64,000 bases of DNA from Lithobates sylvaticus (taxonomy: Eukaryota > Chordata > Amphibia > Anura > Ranidae). Under the pieces are notes generated by a model, which saw only the letters and a program-made list of their open reading frames with translations, made no database searches and had not been told where the DNA came from. This document shows positions 54,335-64,000 of the stretch, in pieces. Made by a program: the position numbers and the translations under genes. The stretch covers positions 204,276,107 through 204,340,106 of the forward strand of contig CM053033.1 of the NCBI GenBank assembly GCA_028564925.1, in the 5' to 3' direction. Position 1 is the stretch's first letter, and each line of letters starts with the position of its first letter.

Positions 54335-54930
54335 GCTAGCCATACACTGCTCGAATTTTGTCTAATGCCCCATACACACGGTCGGAAATTCCGACCACAA
54401 AATCCGTCGGATTTTTTCTGACAGATTTTGTCCAACACTGGTGTTGCATACACACGGTCGGACAAAGTTGTCGGAAAATCCGATCATCCTGAACGTGGTG
54501 ACGTTCGTTGCGTACGACGGGACTACGTAGAGGCTAGTAGCCAATAGCTTTGGTCTTGTAATGTGATCTGAGCATGCGTGGCACTTTGTCCGTCGGAATT
54601 CGCTACACACGAACGGAAAAAGTCCGATAGGACTTTGTTGTCGGAAAATTGGAGAGCAGGATCTCAAACTTTTTCCGTCAGAAATTTCGACGGAAAAAGT
54701 CCGATGGAGCCCACACATGGTTGAAGTTTCCGACAACATGGTCCGATAGGACATTTTCCGTCGGAAAATCCGACCGTGTGTACGGGGCATAAATCCTCAT
54801 TGAATCGGCCAACAAATTACCGCTTTGCTTCTTTGATTTTTCAATCCAAGGACGTTGGGCAGGAGGGGGCCAACAGGACCACCCACTAAGCATTTTCAGG
54901 CCAATTCACAAGGAACTTGTTGAAATTTGA
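54335..54930. repeat. GGCTAGCCATACACTG-type MITE, host of a nested MITE
   Basis: GCTAGCCATACACTGCTCGA at left, interrupted at 54363, continuing at 54793 to about 54930 with sequence shared with 49995-50115. Right end not located. Confidence 0.5.
54366..54789. mobile_element. Harbinger-type MITE, TGCCCCATACACACGG type
   Basis: 424 bp, exact TAA at 54363-54365 and 54790-54792; ends TGCCCCATACACACGGTCGG / CCGACCGTGTGTACGGGGCA. Nearly identical to 23362 (inverted) and 39610. Confidence 0.95.
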
Positions 54931-55059
54931 AAAGTTTATAATCAGCTTAATTATCAAAAAATTTTTAAATTTGGGAAATGTATACTGAAGTTCACTAGCT
55001 CACTGAGTGCAGGTCTTGTAACCAAATATTCTACATCACAAAAAAGCTACAAAGGTTAA

Positions 55060-55461
55060 AGTGGTTCTTCAGCCTTTTGGGTAAAAAATTAAAAGTCAGC
55101 AGCTACAAATGCAGGAGCTGCGGACTTTTAATAAAAGGACAATTACCTGTCCAAAACTGCTGGTCTTTGGGTTCCCGGCATTTTTACTACGGGCAGCCGG
55201 CTGTGATTCCTTGCGGCTTCACAGCTGGCTGTTCACTGCGCATGTGCAAGTCACACTGCACTTTGTGAATGGTCCCACAACCTTCTGGGACGTGTGACGT
55301 GTTGCAGGCGGGGAGAGAACTTGGTCACGGGGAGCCCATTGGAACTGGGAATGGGTACCTGTCAAAACCAGGTACCTGTCCCCCCTCCCCCAAACACATC
55401 CAAACAAACGAAGAGGAGGGGGGCATAAAGGCAAATTTCCCCTTTGGGGTGAAGTTCCATT
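55060..55461. mobile_element. piggyBac-type (TTAA) MITE, AGTGGTTCTTC end
   Basis: 402 bp between TTAA at 55056-55059 and 55462-55465; ends AGTGGTTCTTCAGCC and GGGGTGAAGTTCCAT. Inner AAGTCAGCAGCTACAAATGC is shared with 61738. Confidence 0.8.
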
Positions 55462-55551
55462 TTAAGAAAAACCTGCTGAAAATAGACGGTTATTATAAGG
55501 GGTGAAGTTCCATTTTAAGAAAAACCTGCTGAAAATAGACGGTTATTATAA
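55446..55551. repeat. 53-bp tandem duplication across the MITE's right end
   Basis: Two identical-looking units GGGGTGAAGTTCCATTTTAA ... ATAGACGGTTATTATAA at 55446-55498 and 55499-55551. Each contains the last 16 bp of the MITE, its TTAA and about 33 bp of flank. Confidence 0.95.
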
Positions 55552-55700
55552 AGATCCACGCAATGTACTTTATTGTTAAAACACTTTGTATAACAACAGT
55601 ATATCACAATATCTGATCAAAAACATAAATGTAGGCACCTTCACCCCTTAAATGGGATATGGACAGCTTTAGCGTCTACATCTAGTTGATCTGCCTCTTT

Positions 55701-56012
55701 ACCCCTCCTTTCACACGGAGGGGCCGATCAGGTCCGCCTGGCGGTTTTTCAGGCAGACCCGATCGGACCATCTATTGCTCTCTATGGAGCGACGGATGTC
55801 AACGGACATGTGTCCATTGACCCCCACCGACATCCGATCAGATCCTGTCCACTAAAAACAGATGGATGGCGATCTGTTCGCCATCTGTCTGGTGGATCAA
55901 ATCAGATGACAGGCGGTCCGTTTCCATCCGACAGCCCATAGATGACAGCGGGCTGTGTCCGCTCTGCATCAGCGGAGCAGACACGGACCTGTCGTCTGCC
56001 TGCTCACCGGGG
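55701..56012. repeat. Probable MITE, CCCCTCCTTTCACACGGAGG
   Basis: GC-rich block rich in inverted GATC motifs (GATCAGGTCCGCCTGG, CAGACCCGATCGGACC, GATGGATGGCGATCTG / CGCCATCTGTCTGGTGGATC). Related sequence sits at 38392-38545. Ends uncertain. Confidence 0.5.
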
Positions 56013-56013
56013 A

Positions 56014-57209
56014 TCATAGTTGATTTACTAAAGGAAAAAAGACGGTGCACTTTGCAAAGTACAGTTGCACGCTGCAAGAGCAGTTGCTCCAGAGCTTAGT
56101 AAATAAGCAGAAGCTCTGCTGACTTCCATCATCCAATCATGTGCAAGCAAAAATGTATTTATTTTTCTTGTTTGTGATTGGGTATTATTTGCAAAGTGAA
56201 GCTTTATCTCATTTATTAACCGGTTCCTGACTGGCGCACGACGATGTACGTCGGCAGAATGGCACGGACAGGCATAAGGGCGTACAGGTACGTCCCTTTA
56301 AGAATACTGCAGTGCCATTGTGTACGCGCCGGCGGCGGCGCGCCGATCGGGACCCCCGTGAGTCCAGTCGCGGGTCCCGCCGACTCGCTCGCCGAGGGGA
56401 TACCCGCGATCATCTCACAGGAAGGCTGAACGGGGAGATGCGGAAGTAAACAGCATCTCCCCGTTCTGCCTAGCAACAAGTGACACTGATCTCTGCTCCC
56501 TGTGATTGGAGCAGAGATCAGTGTTCACTAACACACAGCCACACCCCCCACAGTTAGTAACATGCCCCTAGGAACACTTAACCCCTACACTGCCGCCCCT
56601 CGTTAACCCCTTCACTGCCAGTGTCATTTATACAGGAATCAGTGCATTTAAATAGCACTGATTGCTATATAAATGACAATGGTCCAAAAAATTTGTCAAA
56701 AATGTCCGATGTGTCCTCCATAATGTTGCAGTCACAATAAAAATCGCTGATCACCGTCATTATTAGTAAAAAAAAAAAATTATTAATAGAAATGCTATAA
56801 AACTATCCCTAATTTGTAAACGCTATAACTTTTGGGCAAACCAATCAATAGTCGCCAAAAATATGTAGAAGAATACGTATCGGCCTAAACTGAGGAAAAA
56901 AATGTTTTTTTATATATTTTTTTGGGGAATATTTATTATAGCAAAAAAAAAAAAAATAATGTACTTTTTTTGTTCATAGCGCAAAAAATAAAAACCGCAG
57001 GGGTGATCAAATACCCCCAAAAGAAAGCTCTATTTGTGGGGAAAAAAGGACGTCAATTTTGTTTGGGAGCCACGTCGCACGCAATTGTCAGTTAAAGCGA
57101 CGCAGTGCCGAATCGCAAAAAGTGGTCTGGTCTTAAGCCAGCAAAATGGTCGGTCTGAAAGTGGTTAAGCTTTGGAGCAACTGCAACTGCCTTTTGTAAA
57201 TGAACCCCA
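56014..57209. mobile_element. MITE, TTGATTTACTAAAG family, split by a TTAA element
   Basis: Left half 56014-56219, right half 57165-57209. Removing the insert restores CTCATTTATTAAGCTTTGGA, matching CTCATTTACTAAGCTCTGGA in the 27156 copy. Confidence 0.85.
56220..57164. mobile_element. piggyBac-type (TTAA) non-autonomous element
   Basis: 945 bp; TTAA at 56216-56219 and 57165-57168, pre-insertion site visible in a sister MITE. Left half has a GATGTACGTCGGCAG motif and inverted GAACGGGGAGATG / CATCTCCCCGTTC arms (56428, 56452). Right half carries the 'gcgcaaaaaataaaaaccgc' block shared with 9634, 58382 and 60267. Confidence 0.95.
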
Positions 57210-57689
57210 TAGAGTCTATAGAGTCTTTGCAGTCCGACCATGCAGTCACGGAGGAAGAAAATCAACTGTCCTAAAAAAAAATTTTTAAAAAATGGTATTA
57301 CAGTATATGTTTAAAATATGTGTCCACATATAGAAAAATGAGCTTGGCAGCCCAACACCCTGCTCTTTTTCTAGAGGTACTGTATGTAATAATCATGTCA
57401 ATCTATGTAATAAGCATGACATTAGAGAGCATGGTGGCTTAACGGAAAACCTACCCAAAGAACAAAAATTACATTGCAAATTGCCAGTGACAAAATGATG
57501 TATTATTTCTTTATTAAACTTAATAAAAATAATTGAAATAGAAAAAGATTTGAAATGATTGTTAGTCTTTCATCATATTTAAATTGTTACTTAATGCCTT
57601 GTGTACGCAGCTGATGGAAGCAAATGCATCTCCCATTAAATGCACAATGGTGTATTAGCTAGCAAGTCTGCCTTGCAGCGCTTTGGTTC
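57210..57689. other. Unassigned non-coding stretch
   Basis: Nothing recognised apart from A-runs. Confidence 0.5.
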
Positions 57690-57812
57690 TTTAGTTCCTT
57701 GGACATAGAATTTTCAAATCTTTTCCTGTGCTTGCTTGGATTTCCTCCAGGTACTCCAGTTTCCTCCCACCCTCCAAAGACATGCTGGTAAGTTAATTGG
57801 CCCTAGTATGAT
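57690..57812 (+). mobile_element. L2-type LINE 3' UTR fragment
   Basis: TGCTTGGATTTCCTCCAGGT, ACTCCAGTTTCCTCCCACCC, TCCAAAGACATGCTGGTAAG and TTAATTGGCCCTAGTATG follow the order of a vertebrate-wide LINE 3' region. No tail preserved. Confidence 0.7.
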
Positions 57813-57913
57813 ATTCTACTGAGCACCCCCAATATGGCCTTTTTTCACCTTCTATCGGCCCCAACTGTACTTTGACTCCCCAAAGAGAAAAGCACAACAT
57901 AAATACCAACTAA

Positions 57914-58319
57914 TGCTGGCCATACACTGTCGAATATCAAAAGAATTTTCTTTTGAAAATCTGAAAATTTGTGCGTTTTGTGACCCAATGGTGCCACCAT
58001 TGATTTTTGAAATTTGGCCAACCAAGCCTTCGATTTGACCTAATGTTGCTACAAAAAAAATGTTTTTGGCTGGGAATCTTCTTTCTTGCACATGCGCATT
58101 TCTTTTTTGATTACATTTCTCGCACGATTCTCCCATCATTGATTAGAAAATTGTTAGTTTTTAAAAAAAAATCCAACATGTCCGATTACTCAAATTTGAT
58201 TGCCGCACGAAAATCGTCTGTTGCTGCAGCTTACTAATGGTGCGAAATACGAACGAAAATTCTTAGATAAGATTTTCGAAAGAAAGTTCTTTTGAAATTC
58301 GACCGATGTATGGCCTGCC
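57914..58319. mobile_element. MITE, TGCTGGCCATACACTGTCGAAT ends
   Basis: 406 bp; ends TGCTGGCCATACACTGTCGA and, inverted, AGGCAGGCCATACATCGGTC; flanks TAA (57911-57913) and TTA (58320-58322). Internal AAAAGAATTTTCTTTTGAAA / TTTCGAAAGAAAGTTCTTTT pair near the ends. Confidence 0.75.
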
Positions 58320-58381
58320 TTATTTTGGTAAAATAAATATAATTATATATATATAATAGATAATATATTATCTTTTGTTAA

Positions 58382-59136
58382 CCACCTCCCCTCCGCGCTA
58401 TAGCCGAAAGATGGCTGCAACCATCTTGCCGGGAGAGTGTCCCTGTGAGAGGGACATCAGTCCCGATAGTGGAGAGCCTCTGTGGAGGCTTCTGTGCCAC
58501 CTACCAGTGCCCACTAGTGCCACCTACCAGTGCCCACCAGCACCACCTACCAGTTCCAGTGCCCACAGTCTCATCTATCAGTGCCCACAGTGTCACCTAT
58601 CAGTGCTCACAGTGCCACCTATAAAAGTCACCACCAAAGTGCCTCATCACCAGTACTGCCTATCAATACCACCTACCAGTGCCCATCAGTGCCACCTACC
58701 AGTGCCCATCAGTGCCCATCAGTGACATCTATCAGTGCCACCCATCAGTGCCACTCATCAGTGCCACCCATCAGTGCCACCCATCACGGCCTATCAGTGT
58801 CGCCTTATCTGTGCCTGTCAGTGCAGCCCATCAGTGCCCATCAGTGCAGCCTCATCAGCAAATATCAATGAAGGAGGAAAATTATCCGTTTGCAAAATTT
58901 TATAACAAACTATTTTTCTTTCTAAAATGTCTGTCTTTTTTTGTTTGTTTAGCAAAAAATTAAAACCCATGTGGTGATTAAATACCACCAAAAGAAAGCT
59001 CCATTTGTGTGAAAAAATTATAAAAATTTTATTTGAGTACAGTGTAGCATGACCGCGCAATTGTCATTGTGACAGCGCTGAAATCTAAAAATTGGTCTGG
59101 GCAGGAGGGGGGTTTAAGTGCCCAGTTAGCAAGAGG
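58382..59136. mobile_element. piggyBac-type (TTAA) element with minisatellite
   Basis: 755 bp, TTAA at 58378-58381 and 59137-59140; ends CCACCTCCCCTCCGCG and CCAGTTAGCAAGAGG. The right block (AAATACCACCAAAAGAAAGC) is shared with 9634, 56220 and 60267; the left block TATAGCCGAAAGATGGCTGC with 60267. Confidence 0.9.
58500..58860. repeat. Minisatellite of CAGTGCCCA/CAGTGCCACC units
   Basis: More than 25 tandem 9-13-bp units, for example GTGCCACCTACCAGTGCCCA and ATCAGTGCCACCCATCAGTG. Irregular length. Confidence 0.95.
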
Positions 59137-59298
59137 TTAATAAAGGTTTTTGGTTTCTTAAGGTGACCACTCAAAAAAAAGCGTTGAAAAGCCTGGAATG
59201 CATGTACTGTGATTTATATGCTTAGCAGGCATCATCCCCAAGACAGCAATTAAAAAATCTGTACCCAGAAAATTGAGGAGGCTGTTATTACCAGTCAG

Positions 59299-59972
59299 CA
59301 ATGGCGTCTCTAGGGGGTGGCTTTTGGGGCTAGAGCCCTGAATCTGGGGCCCATAGCCCTGAGTCTCTGCAGGGGTCCCCAAGGGGAGGGGAGGCTCTTT
59401 GGGGATCCTGATGTAAGTGGGGGGCTCTCTGGGGACCCTGATGCAAGGGGGAGGCTCTCTGGGGAACCTGATGCAAGGGGGGAGGCTCTCTGGGGACCCT
59501 AATGTAAGTGGGGCTCTCTGAAAAACCTGGTGTAAGTGGGGGGCTCTCTGGGGACCCTGATGCAAGGGGAGGCTCTCTGGGGACCCTGCTTTAAAGGGGG
59601 AGGCTCTCTGGGGACCCTGATTTAAGGGGGAGGCTCTCTGGGGACCCTAATCTGAGTGGATCTCTCTGGGAACCCTGGTGTAAGTGGGGGCTCTCTGGGG
59701 ACCCTGATGCAAGGGGGAGGCTCTCTGGGGACTCTGATGTGAGTGGGGCTCTCTGGGAACCCTGGTGTAAGTGGGGGGCTCTCTGGGGACCCTAATGTGA
59801 GTGGGACTCTCTGGGAACCCTGATGTAAGTGGGGGGCTCTCTGGGGATATATACATGCACACACGTATATTACTGTATATACATGTGTATGCCCACCCAA
59901 GCCAATGACTTTCTTTACTACACTGCTATGGGCTCTAGCCCCAGATCTTTTGTAGACCTAGCAACGCCCCTG
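59299..59972. mobile_element. hAT-type element, CAGGGGCGTTGCTAGG end
   Basis: 674 bp; left CAATGGCGTCTCTAGGGG, right inverted CAGGGGCGTTGCTAGG; exact 8-bp duplication CCAGTCAG (59291-59298, 59973-59980). GGCTAGAGCCC / GGGCTCTAGCCCC arms inside. This terminus is typical of hAT elements. Confidence 0.95.
59385..59850. repeat. GGCTCTCTGGGGACCCTGAT minisatellite
   Basis: About 16 tandem units of roughly 27-31 bp, alternating GTAAGTGGGG and GCAAGGGGGA spacers, inside the 59299 hAT. Confidence 0.95.
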
Positions 59973-60266
59973 CCAGTCAGGTATACATAGCATTAATCAA
60001 AATTAGGACCTTTGAGTAGCTGGGTTTGCCTTCATGAATCATGATTTTTCTGGGCTCCTGAATTGCACAAATCTTCCCGAACGTCTACAGTACATGCATG
60101 TATTTAGGCAAATAAAGAGTCAACGGATCAACAATTCTGATTCAATCCTCGCTGCCTTTACTTACCACAAAGAAAGGATGTAAAAGTGTTTAATGTTAAT
60201 GGTAAGTGATTTTACTCCTCATTGAAGGGTATCCTTTTCTTCTATCAAATTGGAGTTCCTCTTTAA

Positions 60267-61094
60267 CCACATTCTGACCAGGCCATAGCCAAAAGACGGC
60301 TACAGCGCGGTCGGCTTATTCTGGGTGGACGTCCTCCCAGAATCTTGCTCCCGCACGCCCCCTGAGGCGCGCACTCAGGAAAATCTGTGAGAGGACCCGG
60401 CGCATCACGGATCATGGTAAACGCCCGCTGATAGCGGCTGTTTACCACGTGATCGCTCTGGCATCACGTCATGGCGCCGGTTCCTCCCTCCCCTCTCTGT
60501 ATCGATCGGTACAGTGAGAGGGGAGAAGCGGAGGGGGGAGAGATGTCAGGGCTGTGGGCTGGATGTGTAGTGCCCACAGCGCTGCTCAATGACAGTGAAA
60601 CACTGTGAAATACTCTGCCAACACTGCAATACTGTACAATACTCTGCCAACACTGCAATACTCTGCCCACACTGTGCAATACTCTGTCGACACTGCAATA
60701 CTGTACAATACTCTGCCAACACTGCAATACTCTGCAACACTGCAATACTCTGCCTATACTCTGCAACACTGCAATACTCGCCAATACTCGCCAATACTCT
60801 GCCAATACTCGCCAATACTCTGCAATAAATTTTAATAGAAACAAAGAATTTTATTTATTAATTTTTTACTGAATTTTCTGTCTTTTTTGATTTATAGCGC
60901 AAAAAATAAAAAACCCAGCGGTGATTAAATACCACCAAAAGAAAGCTCTATTTGTGTGAAAAAAAGGACAAAAAATTAATTTGGGTACAGTGTTACATGA
61001 CTACATGAGTAATTGTCATTCAAAGTGTGAGAGCACCGAAAGCTGAAAATTGGTCTGGTTAGGAAGGGGGTTTAAGTGCCCAGTGGTCAAGTGG
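60267..61094. mobile_element. piggyBac-type (TTAA) element with minisatellite
   Basis: 828 bp, TTAA at 60263-60266 and 61095-61098; ends CCACATTCTGACCAGGCCAT and GCCCAGTGGTCAAGTGG. Shares left block (CATAGCCAAAAGACGGCTAC) and right block (TAAATACCACCAAAAGAAAG) with 58382. Confidence 0.9.
60600..60830. repeat. AATACTCTGCCAACACTGC minisatellite
   Basis: About 12 irregular units of 10-27 bp built from AATACTCTGCC, ACACTGC and AATACTCGCC. Confidence 0.95.
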
Positions 61095-61098
61095 TTAA

Positions 61099-61733
61099 TC
61101 GACAAATCCTGATCATCATGGATAAAAAGTCGAGTAGGTGAAAGTGCCTTCTGCTCAAAGGATTACAACCTAAAAGCTGTGTGCTGATAAATATAAAGAA
61201 CAACAAACTCCCCGCTGGACATTAAAAAGATTTCTTATGTTGTGACGGGGTCTTGTGCCTTTGTACACCCCGGTGACTGTTAATATTCTTATAATCTACA
61301 GTAGGGGGTACTTTCACAGGCCAGAATCCCACAGCAGGCATTGTGCTGCCTTCACTTTGATGAAAGGTGGGAGTTTAATTGAAACATTTACATAGAGAGA
61401 ACCCACATGCGGTGCGTAGACAAGTTTCACACAACTAGACTATAAAACGTAATACGGGGGAATTTGTGCTGCTCAAAACTTTAGGGTAGAGATGGAAAAA
61501 CTAGTTGTTAAAGTAAAAGCTTTTAGTGGCCAACTAAAAATATTACAAAAGATAAAAGTTTATGGAGCTCTAAAGCTCCTTCTTCACATATTATGAACTT
61601 TGACAAGATTGTATTGCCTTCTCTACCTCTGCATTTATTGTACCATGTACATGGCACATCATCGTGTGTACGTTTTTAGCTGGTATAAAATATTCAGTTG
61701 TATAGAAGTCACTTAGAAAAGGCAGAAGAATCC
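61099..61733. other. Unassigned non-coding stretch
   Basis: No repeat ends or exon recognised. Confidence 0.5.
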
Positions 61734-61737
61734 TTAA

Positions 61738-62123
61738 AGCGGGACTGTACTGAAAAAAAAAAATTTAAAAGCCAGCAGCTACAAATACTGCAGCTGCTGA
61801 CTTTTAAAAAATGGACACTTACCTGTTCCTGGTTCCAGCGGTGTCGGCAGCAGAGGCCGATAGCTCGCTCGGCTCTCTGCTGTAGCCGGCGCCATTCTCG
61901 GTGAGGGAATCAGGAAGTGGCTTCACTTCCCGATTCCCTAGTGCGCATGCGCGAGTCGCACGTGTGTGTCCCGGCAGACAGCGCGCCGGGACAGGAACTT
62001 GCGTAAACTCCCACGGGAGTTTATGCCGATGACCCCCCTCCCCCCTGAAAGGTGCCAAATGTGACACCGGAGGGGGGGAGGGTTCCGAAAAGCGGGAGTT
62101 CCACTTTAGGGTGGAATCCCGCT
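61738..62123. mobile_element. piggyBac-type (TTAA) MITE, AGCGGGACT/AGCGGGATTCC ends
   Basis: 386 bp; TTAA at 61734-61737 and 62124-62127; left AGCGGGACTGTACTG, right inverted AGCGGGATTCCACCC. Inner AAAGCCAGCAGCTACAAATA, ACTTACCTGTTCC, GCGCATGCGCGAGTCGCACG and ACTCCCACGGGAGT. Confidence 0.9.
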
Positions 62124-62253
62124 TTAAAATGAACCTCTACTTTATTTTGAAGCTCCAGGTATGATCTTTATTGCATATTTACATTCACCGACCACTTTAT
62201 TAGGTACACCTGTTCAATTGCTTGGTAACACAAATTGCTAATCAACCAATCAG

Positions 62254-62951
62254 CAGTGTTGCCAACCTATCAGATTGAAATTTACTGACACGACACCCAA
62301 CATTTACTGGAACAGCCAAATTTTTACTGCCATTTACAAAAGTTTAAAAATTACTGTTTTAAATGCAAATGTAAGTATTTAGGCTACAAGCAAGTACAAT
62401 ATGCAATTAGCAATGTGATTGAAGGTAGATAATAAGACAAAAAAACATATTTATTTTATTTTCGATATAGTAAGTAAGTAGCTCAAGGACAGGAGGGCAA
62501 GAAATTAGAATGGGTCAGGCGCACACATGACATTTTACTCTCAAAGTGACACTGACAGCAGTGTGCAGCAGCACAGATGATGATGACACCTCATTGACAC
62601 AACACGTCCCCTCCTGAATCACAGTGACAGTCTCTCTCCAAGCCAGGTGGTCCCTTCAGTCCACTCCAGTCTAAACAGCACTGATGGTCCCGCACACGGG
62701 GCTCTGGCTGCTCTGTTTGGCTCCCTTGCACTATGACATCACACGACATGCTCAGGCACCGCCTCCGCCAGAGCCACTTGAACACACTGTAGCAGGCACT
62801 CGGATGGTCTCGGCCGGCTCCAGACCGAGCCGAGTGTCACAGTTATATTTTTTACTGGCAACTTTATCCTTTTACTGGCATTTACTGGCAGAAGAAATTT
62901 GCCTCTTTTTTTACTGGCTGCCAGTAAAAATACTGACGGTTGGCAACACTG
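62254..62951. mobile_element. hAT-type element, CAGTGTTGCCAACC family, inside Tc1
   Basis: 698 bp; exact 8-bp duplication CCAATCAG (62246-62253, 62952-62959). Reverse orientation relative to 45209 and uninterrupted, so it serves as the reference for that nested copy. Non-coding. Confidence 0.95.
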
Positions 62952-63039
62952 CCAATCAGCAACTCAATGCATTTAGGCATCTAGACGTGGCAATGATGAC
63001 TTGCTGACGTTCAAACTGAGCATCAGAATGGGGAAGAAA

Positions 63040-64000
63040 GGGATTTACCGTAAGTGACTTTGAACGTGGCATGGTTGTTGGTGCCAGACGGGTTGCTATG
63101 AATATTTCAAATACTGCTGATCTACTAGGATTTTCACGCACAATCATCTCTCGGGTTTACAGAGAATGGTCCGAAAAAGAGAAAATATCCAGTGAGTGGC
63201 AGTCGTGGGGAGGAAAATGCCTTGTTGATGTCAGAGGTCAGAGGAGAATGGGCAGATGATAGAAAGGCAACAGTAACTCAAATAACCACTCATTACAACC
63301 AAGGTATACAGAATACCATCTCTGAATGCACAACACATCGAACGTTGAAGCAGCAGCAGACCGCACCGGGTAAACTGAGGCTACAATTCGCACAGGATCA
63401 CCAAAATTGGACAATAGAAGATTGGAAAAATGTTGCCTGGTCTGATGAGTCTCGATTTCAGCTCCAACATTCAGATGGAGGGTCAGAATTTGGTGTAGAC
63501 AAAATGAAAGTATGGATCCATCGTGCCTTGTATCAATGGTTCAGGCTGGTGGTGTAATGGTGGGGGGGATATTTTCTTGGCACACTTTGGGCCCCTTAGT
63601 ACCAATTGAGCATCATTTAAACCCCACGGGTATTGTTGCTGACCATCTCCATCCATTTATGACCACAGTGTCCCCATCTTCTGATGGCTCCTTCCAGCAG
63701 GATAATGCACCATGTCACAAAGATCAGATCATCTCACCACTGGTTTCTTGTACATGACAATGAGATCACTGGACTCCAATGACCTCCACAGTCACCAGAT
63801 CTCATCCAATAGAGCACCTTTGGAATGTAGTGGAACGGGAAATTCGCATCATGGATGTGCAGCCAACAAATCTGCAGCAACTGTGTGATGCTATCATGTC
63901 AATATGGACCAAAATCTCTGAGGAATGTTTCCAACACCTTGTTGGATCTATGCCACAAAGAATAAAGGCAGTTCTGAAGGCAAAAGGGGGTCCAACCCAG
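63040..64000 (+). pseudogene. Tc1-like transposase, frameshifted
   Basis: Recognisable in order: FERGMVVGARR, TADLLGFSRTIISRVYREWS (helix-turn-helix), KCLVDVRGQRRMGR, then after a frame change DDRKATVTQITTHYNQG, LQFAQDHQNWTIEDWKNVAW, WSDESRF (first catalytic Asp), then in another frame GIFSWHTLGPLVPIEH, QQDNAPCHKDQIIS (second Asp), and finally PPQSPDL in a third. Short in-frame deletions (after GRM, in TLKQ, after APG) add to the frame changes. At least three breaks; not functional. Confidence 0.9.

Larger units (their letters stand above)
62182..64000 (+). mobile_element. Tc1-like transposon, nearly complete, cut by window edge
   Basis: Left end CATTCACCGACCACTTTATT AGGTACACC after TA (62180-62181), 5' region split by a hAT element, transposase region from about 63040 to the edge. 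Same family as 7755-9117. Only the right terminal repeat (roughly 40 bp) should lie beyond the window. Confidence 0.9.

Noticed and set aside
54362-54790. 141/142-codon frames repeated at 39593, 23340 and 54362
   Set aside because: They are the same MITE translated; the similarity reflects the repeat, not a protein family.
1-64000. LTR retroelements or other virus-like elements
   Set aside because: Looked for paired long direct repeats and capsid, protease, integrase or envelope-like motifs; none recognised. The 147-bp direct repeat at 40018/42261 is too short and has no such content between its copies.

Overview
The window reads as non-coding vertebrate DNA packed with mobile elements. The best guess is an amphibian, probably a ranid (true) frog. 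That rests on recalling the repeat families, mainly the TTAA-flanked elements with a 'gcgcaaaaaataaaaaccgca' core and the TTA/TAA-flanked short elements with GTACACACGGTCGG-type ends; no database search was run. I recognised no host exon, tRNA, rRNA or CRISPR array. The long open frames are repeat shadows, microsatellite translations or decayed transposon genes. I saw no LTR retroelement or other virus-like element.

Most of the sequence is cut-and-paste DNA transposons and short non-autonomous relatives (MITEs), sorted here by target-site duplication (TSD). (1) PIF/Harbinger-type, 3-bp TTA/TAA: about 15, including a 2.9-kb element that is largely one giant inverted repeat (444-3375) and two copies of a longer element (33106-34470, 40168-42260). 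(2) piggyBac-type, TTAA: about 11. (3) hAT-type, 8-bp TSD: ten (12725, 38050, 42880, 45209, 45247, 47041, 48964, 51566, 59299, 62254), most with an exact 8-bp repeat. (4) Tc1/mariner: three transposase-bearing elements (7755-9117 minus, 44568-45154 plus, 62182-64000 plus, cut by the window edge), all broken, plus TA-flanked palindromic MITEs. LINEs are an L2/CR1-like copy at the left end, an L1-like copy at 51340-53372, an L2-like 3' end inside it, and several 3' tails.

Layout: 1-4.1 kb LINE split by the giant foldback element and a MITE; 4.1-10.6 kb scattered MITEs and a broken Tc1; 10.6-20.5 kb partly repeat-poor, some of it possibly conserved non-coding DNA; 20.5-23.8 kb MITE cluster with a local inverted duplication; 23.8-27.1 kb AT-rich, repeat-poor; 28.07-29.26 kb a 137/138-bp tandem satellite with an A-B-C pattern; 30.5-49.7 kb dense nested DNA transposons; 49.7-53.6 kb LINE stratigraphy; 54-64 kb dense MITEs, several with internal minisatellites.

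No genes act together here. The interest lies in element architecture and insertion order: the giant palindrome with a short open frame and poly(A)-like signal in each arm; a 147-bp duplication whose unit borders are exactly the TTA/TAA sites used by two insertions; the satellite's higher-order pattern; and repeated minisatellite growth inside non-autonomous transposons.
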